A stretch of DNA of 64,000 nt from Kribbella sp. NBC_00382 (GTDB lineage Bacteria; Actinomycetota; Actinomycetes; Propionibacteriales; Kribbellaceae), in contig NZ_CP107954.1 of the NCBI RefSeq assembly GCF_036067295.1, positions 7,750,001-7,814,000 on the forward strand. Reading direction: 5' to 3'. The notes under the pieces were generated by a model. That model was given only the letters and a program-made list of their open reading frames with translations, did not search any database and was not told where the DNA came from. Below are positions 26,943 to 35,478 of this stretch, piece after piece. Position 1 is the stretch's first letter. Each line of letters starts with the position of its first letter. Position numbers and translations under genes: made by a program.

Positions 26943-27066
26943 CAAGCCCACATCTGGCGGGCTCGGACACCTAACGGCGACCTCGGACAAGGTATCACTT
27001 GTTCAAGGTCGCCGTTAGGTGTTCAAGGTCGCCGTGAGGTGTGCGAGCCCAGCAGTTGTGGGCTTG
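26943..27066. repeat. Nested inverted repeat between convergent genes
   Basis: Three nested elements. Outer arms CAAGCCCACA (26943-26952) and its exact complement (27057-27066). Inner arms 26967-26983 and 27006-27022 are a perfect 17-bp inverted repeat, with ACAAG/CTTGT closing the loop. The right arm is duplicated in tandem: 27001-27020 and 27021-27040 share 19 of 20 bases, and the second copy (27026-27050) pairs with 26959-26983 at 23 of 25 positions. Two alternative hairpins can therefore form. It probably ends transcription from both sides; no U tract follows. Confidence 0.85.
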
Positions 27067-27077
27067 GACAGGAAGGT

Positions 27078-28148
27078 TTATTCGTCCTGGTCGTCGGCGC
27101 CGGGGCGCTCGGCCCAGGGGGTCTCCTTGGCCGGGCGGACGACGATGAGCTTGTCGCCGGCGGCCAGGACCGAGACGGACGAGTCGTAGTAGCGGTGGAC
27201 CTTGCCGTCGCGGACGACCGAGACCACGCGGTCCGGTACCGACGACGGCGCCTTGCCGACCTCGCGGCCGAGGACCGGGCGCTCGGCGACCTCGAGGCCC
27301 TCGCCGTAGGTCAGCAGGTCCTCCATCACCTCACCCAGGTTCGGGCTGACGGCGGACAGACCGAGCAGACGCCCGACTGCCTCCGATGAGGTGACGACGG
27401 CGTCCGCGCCGCTCTGCCGCAGCAAGGGAACGTTGTCCTCCTCGCGGACCGCGACGACGATGTGCGCGTTCGGATTGAGCTGCCGGACCGCCAGCGTGAC
27501 GAGCACGGCCGAGTCGTCACGATCGGTGGTGACGATCACCTCGCGAGCCGTCATCACCTCGGCGCGGCGCAGTACGGTCCGGTTGGTGGCGTCGCCGTGG
27601 AAGGCGGCCATCTGATCGTTGCCCGCGTCACCGATCGCCTGCGCGCGCGGGTCGATCACCACGATGTCGGTGCGCTTGACCCCGTTGCTGAGCAGGGTCT
27701 GCACGGCCGAGCGGCCCTTGGTGCCGTAGCCGACGACAACTACATGGTCCTTCATGCGCCTCCTCCATCGCGAGTCGCGCATGATGCGGCGACCTTCGTT
27801 CGCCAGGACTTCCAGCGTTGTGCCGACCAGCACGACCAGGAACGCGATCCGCAGCGGCGTGACGATGAAGGCGTTCACCAGCCGGGCGGTCGGCGTCACC
27901 GGAGTGATGTCGCCGTACCCGGTCGTGGTGAGCGTCACGGTCGCGTAGTAGATGCTGTCGATGAAACCGACGCTGCCGTCGTACGTGTCCTTGTAGCCGC
28001 CCCGGTCGACCAGCACAATGCAGACCATCAGCACCAGCAGACCGAGTGCGATCACCAGCCGCCTGGACAGCTCCACCACCGGCGAGCGCGTGCTCGCGGG
28101 CAGGTTGACGAGAAGGCCGTGGGGGTTACGACCGGGCAGGGATGGCAC
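27078..28148 (-). CDS. Two-TM potassium channel with RCK (TrkA-N) domain
   Basis: Membrane K+ channel subunit of 356 residues. First membrane segment LVIALGLLVLMVCIVLVD, pore helix and filter TVTLTTTGYGD, second segment IAFLVVLVGTTLEVLA, then a cytoplasmic Rossmann-type RCK domain starting VVVVGYGTKGRSAVQTLL and a C-terminal TrkA-C-like part. Expected to act as a tetramer gated by a nucleotide or ion. GTG 28148 gives a 23-base overlap with the upstream acetyltransferase; an in-frame ATG at 28187 would extend the overlap to 62 bases. The last residues are acidic (GADDQDE). Confidence 0.88.
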   Translation of the reverse strand: MPSLPGRNPHGLLVNLPASTRSPVVELSRRLVIALGLLVLMVCIVLVDRGGYKDTYDGSVGFIDSIYYATVTLTTTGYGDITPVTPTARLVNAFIVTPLRIAFLVVLVGTTLEVLANEGRRIMRDSRWRRRMKDHVVVVGYGTKGRSAVQTLLSNGVKRTDIVVIDPRAQAIGDAGNDQMAAFHGDATNRTVLRRAEVMTAREVIVTTDRDDSAVLVTLAVRQLNPNAHIVVAVREEDNVPLLRQSGADAVVTSSEAVGRLLGLSAVSPNLGEVMEDLLTYGEGLEVAERPVLGREVGKAPSSVPDRVVSVVRDGKVHRYYDSSVSVLAAGDKLIVVRPAKETPWAERPGADDQDE

Positions 28149-29112
28149 GCGTCTGACGATAGGGCACCGACGGCCGATCCACCGCATGCGACAGGCTCTG
28201 GTCGGACAGTGCGACGGTCACCATCAGATGACCGCTATCCTGCACGACCCTGGTCCGCATCCGCAGGCCTTCGACGGTCCGCAGCATCGCGACGTTGTCC
28301 GGCTGCACCATGCAGACCACTCGATCAGCACCGAGGTCCCGGGCCTCCCGGATCACTCTCCGCAGCAGCTGCGACCCCAGGCCGTGCCGCTGCCAGCCAT
28401 CCTCGACCAGTACGGCGATCTCCATCGCCGCACCGCTCATCTCGTCCCAGGGAGCAGCAGTAGCCATCCCGACGACGGCCTCACCGGCTGCGGCGACGAT
28501 GGAGATCCCACCGGCGGGCGCCGACAGGTGACGCGCAGTACGGGCGGTGAGCTTAGGCATGGGGACGTGGTACCGCCGGGTGCGACTCTCGTACGAACAC
28601 CGGTCATGCATGGCGACTACTGCCTCGGCATCGTCGACAGTGGCTTTGCGCATCTCCGGTACTGCGCTACCTGGCCGAGGCGGCTCTGGTACCGGGCCGA
28701 CCTCACGCTCAGCCAGTCGGCCGGCAATCTCGACCAGTACGTCGGCACGGGCCCACTCGGCAGGCGTGTACTCGTCAAACCCCTGCAGGCTCTCCAGTTC
28801 CTCGTCCACGGAGAGCGGGTCGTCGATGAGCCGCAGTACTGCGCGCAGGTACCGGGTGGGGCCGTCGTGGAGGACATCCGCCTGGCACGGGCGGACCGTA
28901 GTACCGGAGCAGCCGGCTTCGGCGACCAGCGCGGTGAGGTCCGCAGCGGTCCAGCCGACGCCGGTGGAGACGACAAGCTCGTCGACAGCGCCCGACTCGG
29001 CGGTGAAGACCTCCAGGCTCAAGATGTTGATCTCGTCCGCACCACAGCGTGCGGCGAGCTCGGCCAGCGCACCGGGCCGGTCAGCGAGTTCGGTCCTGAT
29101 CTTCCAGAGCAT
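28126..29112 (-). CDS. ACT-GNAT protein acetyltransferase
   Basis: 328 residues: an N-terminal ACT domain (about 2-75, LADRPGALAELAARCGADEI), a linker region, and a GNAT domain (about 175-315; WQRHGLGSQLLRRVI is the acetyl-CoA binding motif). Actinobacterial proteins of this design, such as MaKat of Micromonospora, acetylate lysines of metabolic enzymes including acetyl-CoA synthetase and are controlled by amino acids bound to the ACT domain; the same role is inferred here. ATG 29112 follows GGAGGG, which decides the start against an upstream in-frame ATG. Overlaps the K+ channel gene. Confidence 0.85.
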   Translation of the reverse strand: MLWKIRTELADRPGALAELAARCGADEINILSLEVFTAESGAVDELVVSTGVGWTAADLTALVAEAGCSGTTVRPCQADVLHDGPTRYLRAVLRLIDDPLSVDEELESLQGFDEYTPAEWARADVLVEIAGRLAEREVGPVPEPPRPGSAVPEMRKATVDDAEAVVAMHDRCSYESRTRRYHVPMPKLTARTARHLSAPAGGISIVAAAGEAVVGMATAAPWDEMSGAAMEIAVLVEDGWQRHGLGSQLLRRVIREARDLGADRVVCMVQPDNVAMLRTVEGLRMRTRVVQDSGHLMVTVALSDQSLSHAVDRPSVPYRQTRAIPARS

Positions 29113-29203
29113 GAGTGACGCCCTCCCTCGTGGACACGTCCCTCCACTGTGCGCGGGAGGTGTTGCCACGCAGGGTCCTGAATGTTACAAGCAGGTCAAC
29201 CCT

Positions 29204-29599
29204 CTACCGGCGGGGCCGCTTGAGCTTGGGCAGCCGGTCGGTCAGCTTCGGCTTGCTCGCCGCCAGCGCGAGAGCGTTCTCCCGCCGATCCAGGTCCGCA
29301 TGCAGCAGTAACTCCGGGTACGTGGCCTGCGGGACCGGTGGGTAGGTGGTGACGATCGCATCCCCGCTGAACACGAAGAACACGGCCTGCCCGTCCTTGA
29401 TCACCTTCAACAGCGATCCGTCCCGCACGGTCAGCGCATGCTCGATCGCCTTCTTCCGCGCAGTCCGCTTGGCCATCGCCGCCTGCAGCGCCTGCTGCGC
29501 CGGTTCCCGCCCATGCTTGACCGCCTCGAACGCCATCGGCCCGTACCGCACGCCGTACTTGACAACATTCTTGGCCAACTTGCCTTTTCCACCCGCCAT
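29204..29599 (-). CDS. Conserved unknown protein, basic, 131 residues
   Basis: No function recognised. The protein is basic, with a Lys/Arg-rich N-terminal helix region (AAMAKRTARKKAIEHAL) and a central beta-rich part (DGQAVFFVFSGDAIVTTYPP), ending in KLTDRLPKLKRPRR. No signal peptide. The ATG at 29599 gives a sensible N-terminus MAGGKGKLAKNVVKYG, although the Shine-Dalgarno-like GGAG is unusually close. Divergent from the gene at 29666. Confidence 0.65.
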   Translation of the reverse strand: MAGGKGKLAKNVVKYGVRYGPMAFEAVKHGREPAQQALQAAMAKRTARKKAIEHALTVRDGSLLKVIKDGQAVFFVFSGDAIVTTYPPVPQATYPELLLHADLDRRENALALAASKPKLTDRLPKLKRPRR

Positions 29600-29665
29600 A
29601 CTCCGACTGTACTGACTGCGCCGGGTCGGCATGCGGAGTTGGGGGCGGTCAGGCACGATGGGCGG

Positions 29666-30271
29666 GTGACCGTTCCTACGCCGCGCCGGCCGATTCTGCC
29701 GGGTGCCAAGTTGTTCGAGTCGTTGCCTGGTGCGCACGACCCGGCCGCGGTGGCCGAGGTGGCGCACCGGACCGCCGAGTTGCTCGTGCGGGGTGCGCGG
29801 TCGAGTGAGGACGCCGAGGTGATTGCGCGCGTGGTCAAGCTCGCCGACGACTACGGGCTCGACGAGCTCGCCGATCTCTGGTCGGACTCCCCGGCCGACT
29901 CGCTGCCCGGCACGCTCTGGCGGCTGTACCTGCTGCGCTCCTGGGTGCACGGTGCGGCGGAGGAGGTTTCCCGCGAGTACGCCACCGGCCGGAAGTACGC
30001 CGAAGTACACGCGGTGGTGGCCGGCGTCGCCGATCCGCCCGGCCCGACCGAGGTCCGGGACATGGTCGACGCCGTACTACGAGGTGTCGCGACCGGCGAT
30101 TTCTCCATCACTCTCGACCGCGCCGCCGCCTTCGCGCGCATCGTCGCCACCGGCCGGGCACACCTCGCGGACGACACGCATGACCAAGTACGGTCCGCGT
30201 CCAAACTCGTCGAACTGGCCGACCAGTTGCAGGTTGCGGCGCGTACCGAGCGGGCCGGGAACCTCTGGTAA
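29666..30271 (+). CDS. Conserved unknown protein, 201 residues
   Basis: No function recognised. All-helical prediction with a well-formed soluble core (ARVVKLADDYGLDELADLW, GTLWRLYLLRSWVH, FARIVATGRAHLADDTH). GTG 29666 is chosen because the frame upstream runs through the start region of the divergent gene. Codon use is like that of neighbouring genes, so it is very probably real. Followed by the RNA element at 30350. Confidence 0.65.
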   Translation: MTVPTPRRPILPGAKLFESLPGAHDPAAVAEVAHRTAELLVRGARSSEDAEVIARVVKLADDYGLDELADLWSDSPADSLPGTLWRLYLLRSWVHGAAEEVSREYATGRKYAEVHAVVAGVADPPGPTEVRDMVDAVLRGVATGDFSITLDRAAAFARIVATGRAHLADDTHDQVRSASKLVELADQLQVAARTERAGNLW

Positions 30272-30349
30272 TTCGCCGTCAGTTCGAGTGCGGTACTTGC
30301 ATCGGTAGCGGCAACCTGTTATAAGGCAACAAATGCCTGAGAACTCAAC

Positions 30350-30379
30350 AGGACAAGGGATTTGCGGCCCGGTTATACT
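30350..30379 (+). promoter_or_regulatory. Candidate promoter of the structured RNA
   Basis: TATACT at 30374-30379 is an unusually good -10 for this genome; AGGACA at 30350-30355 is a fair -35 with an 18-bp spacer. Transcription would begin around 30386, at the first base of the closing stem. Confidence 0.5.
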
Positions 30380-30385
30380 GATGAA

Positions 30386-30518
30386 GGTGTCGGGCCGCGG
30401 TAGCCCCGGGTCCCAAAATTAGCCGCTTCGAGCGGCCTCGCGCCGTGAGGCGCTTCCCGGTCCGGCACCCACAAATTCCATCGATCCGGTCAGCATTCTG
30501 CGCTGACCGGATTTTTTG
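30386..30518 (+). ncRNA. Structured RNA with intrinsic terminator, family not recognised
   Basis: An 11-bp closing stem pairs 30386-30396 with 30459-30469 (two G-U pairs). Inside are hairpin GCCGCT-TCG-AGCGGC (30422-30436) and hairpin GCGCC-GTGA-GGCGC (30440-30453), whose loop is a GNRA tetraloop. A short linker leads to a perfect 11-bp terminator with six U. There is no reading frame of note inside. It is either a stand-alone small RNA or a riboswitch-like leader of the GH5 gene at 30685. I checked it by eye against 4.5S, 6C, c-di-GMP-I, c-di-AMP, TPP and FMN motifs and saw no match. Confidence 0.65.
30484..30517 (+). terminator. Strong intrinsic terminator
   Basis: Stem ATCCGGTCAGC (30484-30494) and its exact complement (30502-30512), seven-base loop, then TTTTTT (30512-30517). 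Canonical U-tract terminators are scarce in high-GC actinobacteria, which makes this one stand out. Confidence 0.9.
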
Positions 30519-30684
30519 CGTCGTTATCTTTCCGTGATCTCGAGCGTTAACTTTTCCGGCCGGTCCACGCCTGCCGGACCAGCGGACTACGCAAGTTCCA
30601 TCCAAGCGCTGGTTTCAAGCCGGAGCCGCTAGGTTGCAGCCTGGTAACGGCCACTGGTAGGCATGTCTTCGCGGAGGTGGGGCC

Positions 30685-31821
30685 GTGTCCGAAGCAGTTC
30701 AATCTGGGGACCAGAACAAGGAGAGTTTCCCAGTGCGGAAAGCCCTGGCCGCCTTGGCGTTCGTTGCCCTGATCGCATTACTCACCGTTGTACTCCGACC
30801 ATCGGGCGTGACCTTGCCGCCCGCCGACGCGAAGGCCCAGCTCACCGTCAAGGTGGCCGGCAACCAACTCGTCGACCAGACCGGCGCCAAGCTGCAGTTG
30901 CGCGGCGTCAACCACTCCGGCGCCCAGTACGCCTGCGCCGAAGGCTGGGGGCTCTTCGACGCTCCTGCCACCGACGCGACCATCACGGCCATGAAGTCGT
31001 GGGGCGTCAACGCAGTACGAGTGCCCCTGAACGAGACCTGCTGGCTGGGCAGTACCCAGCTCAAGGCCGGCATGCGCGGCTCGACGTACCGGAACGCCGT
31101 CGCGGCCTGGGTCGACAAGCTGACCACCGCCGGCATGCGGGTGATCGTCGACGCGCACTGGACGCAGACCAGCGCGAAGATGGCGACCGACCAGCGGGTG
31201 ATGCCGACGCGCCTCTACTCGGCGATGTACTGGCGGTCGGTGGCCGTCACGTTCAAGAACAACCCCGCGGTCATGTTCGACCTGTTCAACGAGCCCTACC
31301 CGGACAACAACCGCGACACCACGGCTGCCTGGAAGTGCGTCCGCGACGGCGGCACCTGTCCCGGCGTCAACTTCGTCACGGCGGGCATGCAGGAGCTCGT
31401 TCTGATCGTCCGGGCCACCGGAGCCAAGAACGTCATTCTGGTGCCAGGACCCGAGTACGCCGGATCGCTGCGCCGCTGGCTGGAGTTCAAGCCGGTCGAT
31501 CCCGCCAACCAGCTGGCCGCGTCGGTGCACATCTACGGGCAGCCGCTCGGATCGCCCTACGACGACCCGAAGCGCTGGCCCGAGATCGACAAGGTCGCCG
31601 CCAAGGTACCGGTCGTGATCGGCGAGATGGGCGACACCGACTGCACGCACAAGTTCAGCGACCAGCTGACCAAGTGGGCGGACGCACGCAAGATGTCGTA
31701 CCTGGCCTGGGGCTGGGTGGTCGGTGACTGCGCCGACGAGCCGTCCCTGCTGAAGGACTACAACGGCACTCCCTCGGGCTGGGGCGCCGGCTTCAAGGCG
31801 ACCCTGCAGAAGAAGCGCTAG
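30685..31821 (+). CDS. GH5 endoglucanase-type glycosidase, secreted or membrane-anchored
   Basis: 378 residues. A 17-residue cytoplasmic N-terminus precedes one hydrophobic segment (ALAALAFVALIALLTVVL), so the enzyme is exported or stays anchored facing outward. The GH5 barrel has LRGVNHSGAQYACAEGWG, VNAVRVPLNETCW, IVDAHWTQ, the acid/base in MFDLFNEPYPD and the nucleophile in VVIGEMGDTDC. Cys residues (ACAEG, NETCW, KCVRDGGTC, DCTH) suggest disulfides. No carbohydrate-binding module is fused. GTG 30685 follows GCGGAGGTGGGG. Beta-glucan or cellulose is the likely substrate; control by the upstream RNA is possible. Confidence 0.88.
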   Translation: MSEAVQSGDQNKESFPVRKALAALAFVALIALLTVVLRPSGVTLPPADAKAQLTVKVAGNQLVDQTGAKLQLRGVNHSGAQYACAEGWGLFDAPATDATITAMKSWGVNAVRVPLNETCWLGSTQLKAGMRGSTYRNAVAAWVDKLTTAGMRVIVDAHWTQTSAKMATDQRVMPTRLYSAMYWRSVAVTFKNNPAVMFDLFNEPYPDNNRDTTAAWKCVRDGGTCPGVNFVTAGMQELVLIVRATGAKNVILVPGPEYAGSLRRWLEFKPVDPANQLAASVHIYGQPLGSPYDDPKRWPEIDKVAAKVPVVIGEMGDTDCTHKFSDQLTKWADARKMSYLAWGWVVGDCADEPSLLKDYNGTPSGWGAGFKATLQKKR

Positions 31822-31835
31822 AACCCAGCACCCCT

Positions 31836-31859
31836 CGGCCGGATCTCGGGGTCCGGCCG
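31836..31859 (+). terminator. Hairpin after GH5 gene
   Basis: CGGCCGGA (31836-31843) and TCCGGCCG (31852-31859) form an 8-bp perfect stem 15 bp after the stop, followed by GGGGGAAACCCCC. No U tract. Confidence 0.5.
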
Positions 31860-31960
31860 GGGGAAACCCCCTGTCGCCGCCCTCCCTCCGAGGAGCAGAC
31901 TCGGAGCACTGTCGACGGTTCCCGGGGAGAACCGCTGATCTGCTTGGGAGGGCGATCGGC

Positions 31961-32695
31961 ATGGAAGGAAATACTGTCGTACGTGCGACGGACCTGGTTC
32001 GCACGTACGGCGAGGGCGACACCGCGGTCAACGCGTTGCGCGGGGTCGGGGTGGAGATCACGGCCGGGCAGTTGACGGCGGTGATGGGACCGTCCGGCTC
32101 GGGCAAGTCGACGTTGATGCACATCCTGGCGGGGCTGGACAAGCCGACCTCGGGGTCGGTCCAGATCGGCGGCACCGAGATCACCACCCTCGGCGACGAC
32201 GATCTGACCAAGCTCCGCCGCAAGCACATCGGGTTCATCTTCCAGTTCTTCAACCTGCTGCCGATGCTGACCGCACGCGACAACATCGTGCTGCCGTTGA
32301 CGATCGCCGGCGAGAAGCCAGATCCGGAGTACTTCGACGAGCTGGTGGCCCGGGTCGGTCTGACCGACCGTCTCACCCACCGTCCGGCCGAACTGTCCGG
32401 CGGCCAGCAGCAGCGGGTCGCGATCGCCCGGGCACTCGTGTCCCGCCCGACCGTGATCTTCGCCGACGAGCCGACCGGCAACCTCGACTCGCGGACCAGC
32501 AACGAGATCCTCCAGCTGATGCGTGGTTCCGTGGACGAGTACGGGCAGACCACGGTGATGGTGACCCATGACGCCAAGGCGGCCGCGATGGCCGACCGGG
32601 TGCTCTACCTGGCCGACGGCGAGATCGTGAAGGAGACCGGCCGGACCGACCAGCACGAGATCCTGCAGATCATCGACTCGCTGGACCTGCAGTGA
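31961..32695 (+). CDS. ABC transporter ATPase, MacB/LolD type
   Basis: Nucleotide-binding subunit of 244 residues that works with the FtsX-type permease encoded next. Walker A GPSGSGKST, Q-loop FIFQFFNLLP, signature LSGGQQQRVAIARAL, Walker B VIFADEPTGNLD and switch His (VTHD) are all intact. Likely role: mechanotransmission-driven export or extraction of a peptide, lipid or antibiotic across the cell envelope. ATG 31961 follows GGGAGGGCGATC. Its end overlaps the permease start (GTGA). Confidence 0.93.
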   Translation: MEGNTVVRATDLVRTYGEGDTAVNALRGVGVEITAGQLTAVMGPSGSGKSTLMHILAGLDKPTSGSVQIGGTEITTLGDDDLTKLRRKHIGFIFQFFNLLPMLTARDNIVLPLTIAGEKPDPEYFDELVARVGLTDRLTHRPAELSGGQQQRVAIARALVSRPTVIFADEPTGNLDSRTSNEILQLMRGSVDEYGQTTVMVTHDAKAAAMADRVLYLADGEIVKETGRTDQHEILQIIDSLDLQ

Positions 32696-35469
32696 TCGGC
32701 TTCGCGCTGCGCGGACTGCTCAGCCGGAAGCTCCGCACCGCGCTGACCGCGATCGGCGTCGTCCTCGGCGTCGCGCTGGTCTCCGGCACATTCGTCCTGA
32801 CCGACTCGATCTCGAGCGCCTTCGACTCGATCTTCTCCAACAACTACAAGAACACCGACGCCGCGATCACCGGCAAGACTGCGTTCGACGTACCGGACGG
32901 GACCGCGCCGGCACCGCCGTTCGACGAGTCGCTGCTGACCAAGGTCTCGGTACTTCCTGAGGTCGGTCTGGCCGGCGCCGCGGTCTCGGGCGAGGCGCAG
33001 CTGATCGGCAAGGACGGCAAGGCGGTCGTGTTCGGCGGCGCGCCCAACCTCGGCTTCAGCGTCGATCCTGAACACCAGGAGTTCAACTCGCTGGCGCTCG
33101 TGAACGGTGCCTGGCCAGGTCCCGGCGAGGTGGTGATCGACACCCAGACCGCCTCCAAGAAGGGCTTCGCGACCGGCGACTCGATCGGTGTGCAGGCGCG
33201 CGGCGAGGTCCAGCCGATGCGGATCTCCGGGCTGGTCGAGTTCGGCGCGGTGTCCTCGATCGGCGGCGCGACGCTGGCCGGCTTCGAGCTACCGACCGCG
33301 CAGAAACTGTTCGACAAGCCGGGCAAGCTGGACCAGATCCTGTTGAAGGCCAAGAGCGGTACGTCACCGCAACAGCTCATCGACGCGGTGCAGAAGGTAC
33401 TGCCCGAAGGCACGCAGGTGCGTTCCGCCGAGGACCAAGCCGCCAAGGACGCGGCCGGGACGAGCGGCTTCCTGGACTTCTTCCGGACCTTCCTGCTGGT
33501 GTTCGGCGGGATCGCCTTGTTCGTCGGCTCGTTCGTGATCGCGAACTCGCTGTCCATCACGATCGCCCAGCGCACGCGTGAGTTCGCGACCCTGCGCACG
33601 CTCGGCGCCTCGCGGCGTCAGATCCTCAACACCGTGGTGCTCGAGGCACTCCTGACCGGTGTGCTGGCCGCGGCGGCCGGGCTGTTCCTCGGCCTGGGGA
33701 TCGCGACCGGGTTGTTCAAGATCTTCGACGCGGCCGGTTTGACGCTGCCCAACAACGGGCTGGTTTTCCGTGGCAGGACAGTCATCGTCGCGCTGGCGGT
33801 CGGCATCCTGGTGACCTTGCTGGCCAGCCTTCGGCCGGCCATGCGAGCGACGAGGGTTCCACCGATCGCGGCCGTTCGCGAAGGTGCTTCGTTGCCGCCG
33901 GGTCGCTTCCAGCGGTACCGCGGACTGGGCGCTGTGGTGCTGACGCTGGCCGGGGTCGCGCTGATCGTCGTCGGGTTGTTCGTCGACGGGCTGGCGACGG
34001 GTGCTCTGCTGACGTTGCTGGCTGTCGGAGTACTGCTGATCTTCATCGGGATCGCTCTGTTCGCGGCGCGATTGGTACGCCCGTTGGCGGCCGCGTCCGA
34101 TCCGGTGGCTCGTGGGTCGGTGCTCGTGCTGACGATCCTCGCGTGGCCGCTGTTCTCCTTGCCCTATTGGCTTCTGCGGCGGGGGTACTGGGGTCCCGGG
34201 TCTATGTCGAAGCGGGTCGGCGGGTTCGTGCTGGGCGCAGTACTGAATCCGGTGCTGCTCGTGGTGGTGACGGCGATGGCGGTCCGGCGGCGGCTGAGTT
34301 CGTGGCAGCCCGAGTGGCCGGCCGAGTTCCCCGGCGTACTGATCGACGGGCCGGCGGCCGGCATCGGCGGGCAGAACAGCCGGCGCGATCCGCATCGGAC
34401 CGCGTCCACGGCTGCCGCGTTGATGATCGGGCTGGCCCTCGTCACGCTGGTGGCGACGCTCGGCGCGGGCATCATCAAACCGTTCGAGGATGCCGTCGAC
34501 CGGATCTTCAGCGGTGACTACGCGGTCGCGGCGCAGAACAACTTCAGCCCGCTGCCGCCGACGGTGGCCGCCGCGGTCGCCAAGGTGCCCGGAGTACAGG
34601 CGGCGTCGAGTGTGCGGGGCGGACAGGGCCAGGTGTTCGGCGACACGATCACGGTCACCGCGGTCGACGCGCAGGCGCCGTCGGTACTGCGCTTCGACTG
34701 GAAGAGCGGTTCCCAGGAGACGCTCGGGACGTTGGGCGCCGACGGCGCGATCATCAACGAGGACTACGCGGACGAGCACAATCTGCAGGTCGGCTCGACG
34801 CTCTCCATGACGACCGTTGGGGGCAAGACCCTGCCGCTGACCGTGCGGGGCATCTTCACCCCACCGGCGGGTGGCTCGCCGTTCGGCGACGTGACGATCT
34901 CGACGACATCCTTCGATGCGACCAACCCGCAACCGCTGAACATCTACACGTTCCTGAAGGTGGACGGCGGCGTGACGGCGGCGAACACCGCGGCACTCGA
35001 GAAGGCGCTCTCTGGTTTCCCGAACGCGAAGGCGCAGACGCGGGAGCAGTTCAAGGACGCCCAGTCGAGCGGCATCAAGAGCCTGCTCAACGTGCTCTAC
35101 GTGCTGCTCGCCCTGTCGGTCCTGGTCAGCCTGTTCGGCATCGTCAACACGCTCGTACTGACCGTCTTCGAGCGGACCCGGGAGCTCGGCATGCTGCGGG
35201 CGATCGGCCTGACTCGTCGCCAGGTGAAGCGGATGATCCGGCACGAGAGCGTGATCACGGCGCTGATCGGAGCGGTCATCGGGATCATCCTCGGCCTCGG
35301 CCTGGCCTCATTGCTGGCTGCCCGGCTGGACGAGGTCGCCTTCGCGGTTCCGACCGGCCAGCTGCTCATCTTCGCCGTGGTCTCGGTGGTCGTGGGCATC
35401 TTCGCCGCCATCTGGCCGGCCCGCCGGGCAGCCCGGCTCAACCCGCTGGAGGCACTGCAGTACGAGTAG
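32692..35469 (+). CDS. FtsX-family ABC permease, 925 residues
   Basis: Large membrane subunit of a two-gene ABC exporter. N-terminal membrane helix (LLSRKLRTALTAIGVVLGVA), an extracellular MacB-like domain (about 50-255), a first FtsX domain (about 265-400, TIAQRTREFATLRTLGASRR), additional membrane helices, a second extracellular domain (about 590-775) and a C-terminal FtsX domain (VFERTRELGMLRAIGLTRRQ). This duplicated layout is typical of actinobacterial FtsX/MacB permeases. The GTG start overlaps the ATPase stop by four bases. Substrate not predictable; no adaptor or regulator gene is adjacent. Confidence 0.9.
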   Translation: MIGFALRGLLSRKLRTALTAIGVVLGVALVSGTFVLTDSISSAFDSIFSNNYKNTDAAITGKTAFDVPDGTAPAPPFDESLLTKVSVLPEVGLAGAAVSGEAQLIGKDGKAVVFGGAPNLGFSVDPEHQEFNSLALVNGAWPGPGEVVIDTQTASKKGFATGDSIGVQARGEVQPMRISGLVEFGAVSSIGGATLAGFELPTAQKLFDKPGKLDQILLKAKSGTSPQQLIDAVQKVLPEGTQVRSAEDQAAKDAAGTSGFLDFFRTFLLVFGGIALFVGSFVIANSLSITIAQRTREFATLRTLGASRRQILNTVVLEALLTGVLAAAAGLFLGLGIATGLFKIFDAAGLTLPNNGLVFRGRTVIVALAVGILVTLLASLRPAMRATRVPPIAAVREGASLPPGRFQRYRGLGAVVLTLAGVALIVVGLFVDGLATGALLTLLAVGVLLIFIGIALFAARLVRPLAAASDPVARGSVLVLTILAWPLFSLPYWLLRRGYWGPGSMSKRVGGFVLGAVLNPVLLVVVTAMAVRRRLSSWQPEWPAEFPGVLIDGPAAGIGGQNSRRDPHRTASTAAALMIGLALVTLVATLGAGIIKPFEDAVDRIFSGDYAVAAQNNFSPLPPTVAAAVAKVPGVQAASSVRGGQGQVFGDTITVTAVDAQAPSVLRFDWKSGSQETLGTLGADGAIINEDYADEHNLQVGSTLSMTTVGGKTLPLTVRGIFTPPAGGSPFGDVTISTTSFDATNPQPLNIYTFLKVDGGVTAANTAALEKALSGFPNAKAQTREQFKDAQSSGIKSLLNVLYVLLALSVLVSLFGIVNTLVLTVFERTRELGMLRAIGLTRRQVKRMIRHESVITALIGAVIGIILGLGLASLLAARLDEVAFAVPTGQLLIFAVVSVVVGIFAAIWPARRAARLNPLEALQYE

Positions 35470-35478
35470 CAACCGGTG

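Noticed and set aside
30386..30469. Known riboswitch classes (c-di-GMP-I, c-di-AMP, TPP, FMN) or 4.5S RNA
   Set aside because: Conserved core bases of these classes were looked for and not found.
30597..30612. CebR-like operator with AGCGCT core ahead of the GH5 gene
   Set aside because: Only the central six bases fit TGGGAGCGCTCCCA; the flanks do not match.
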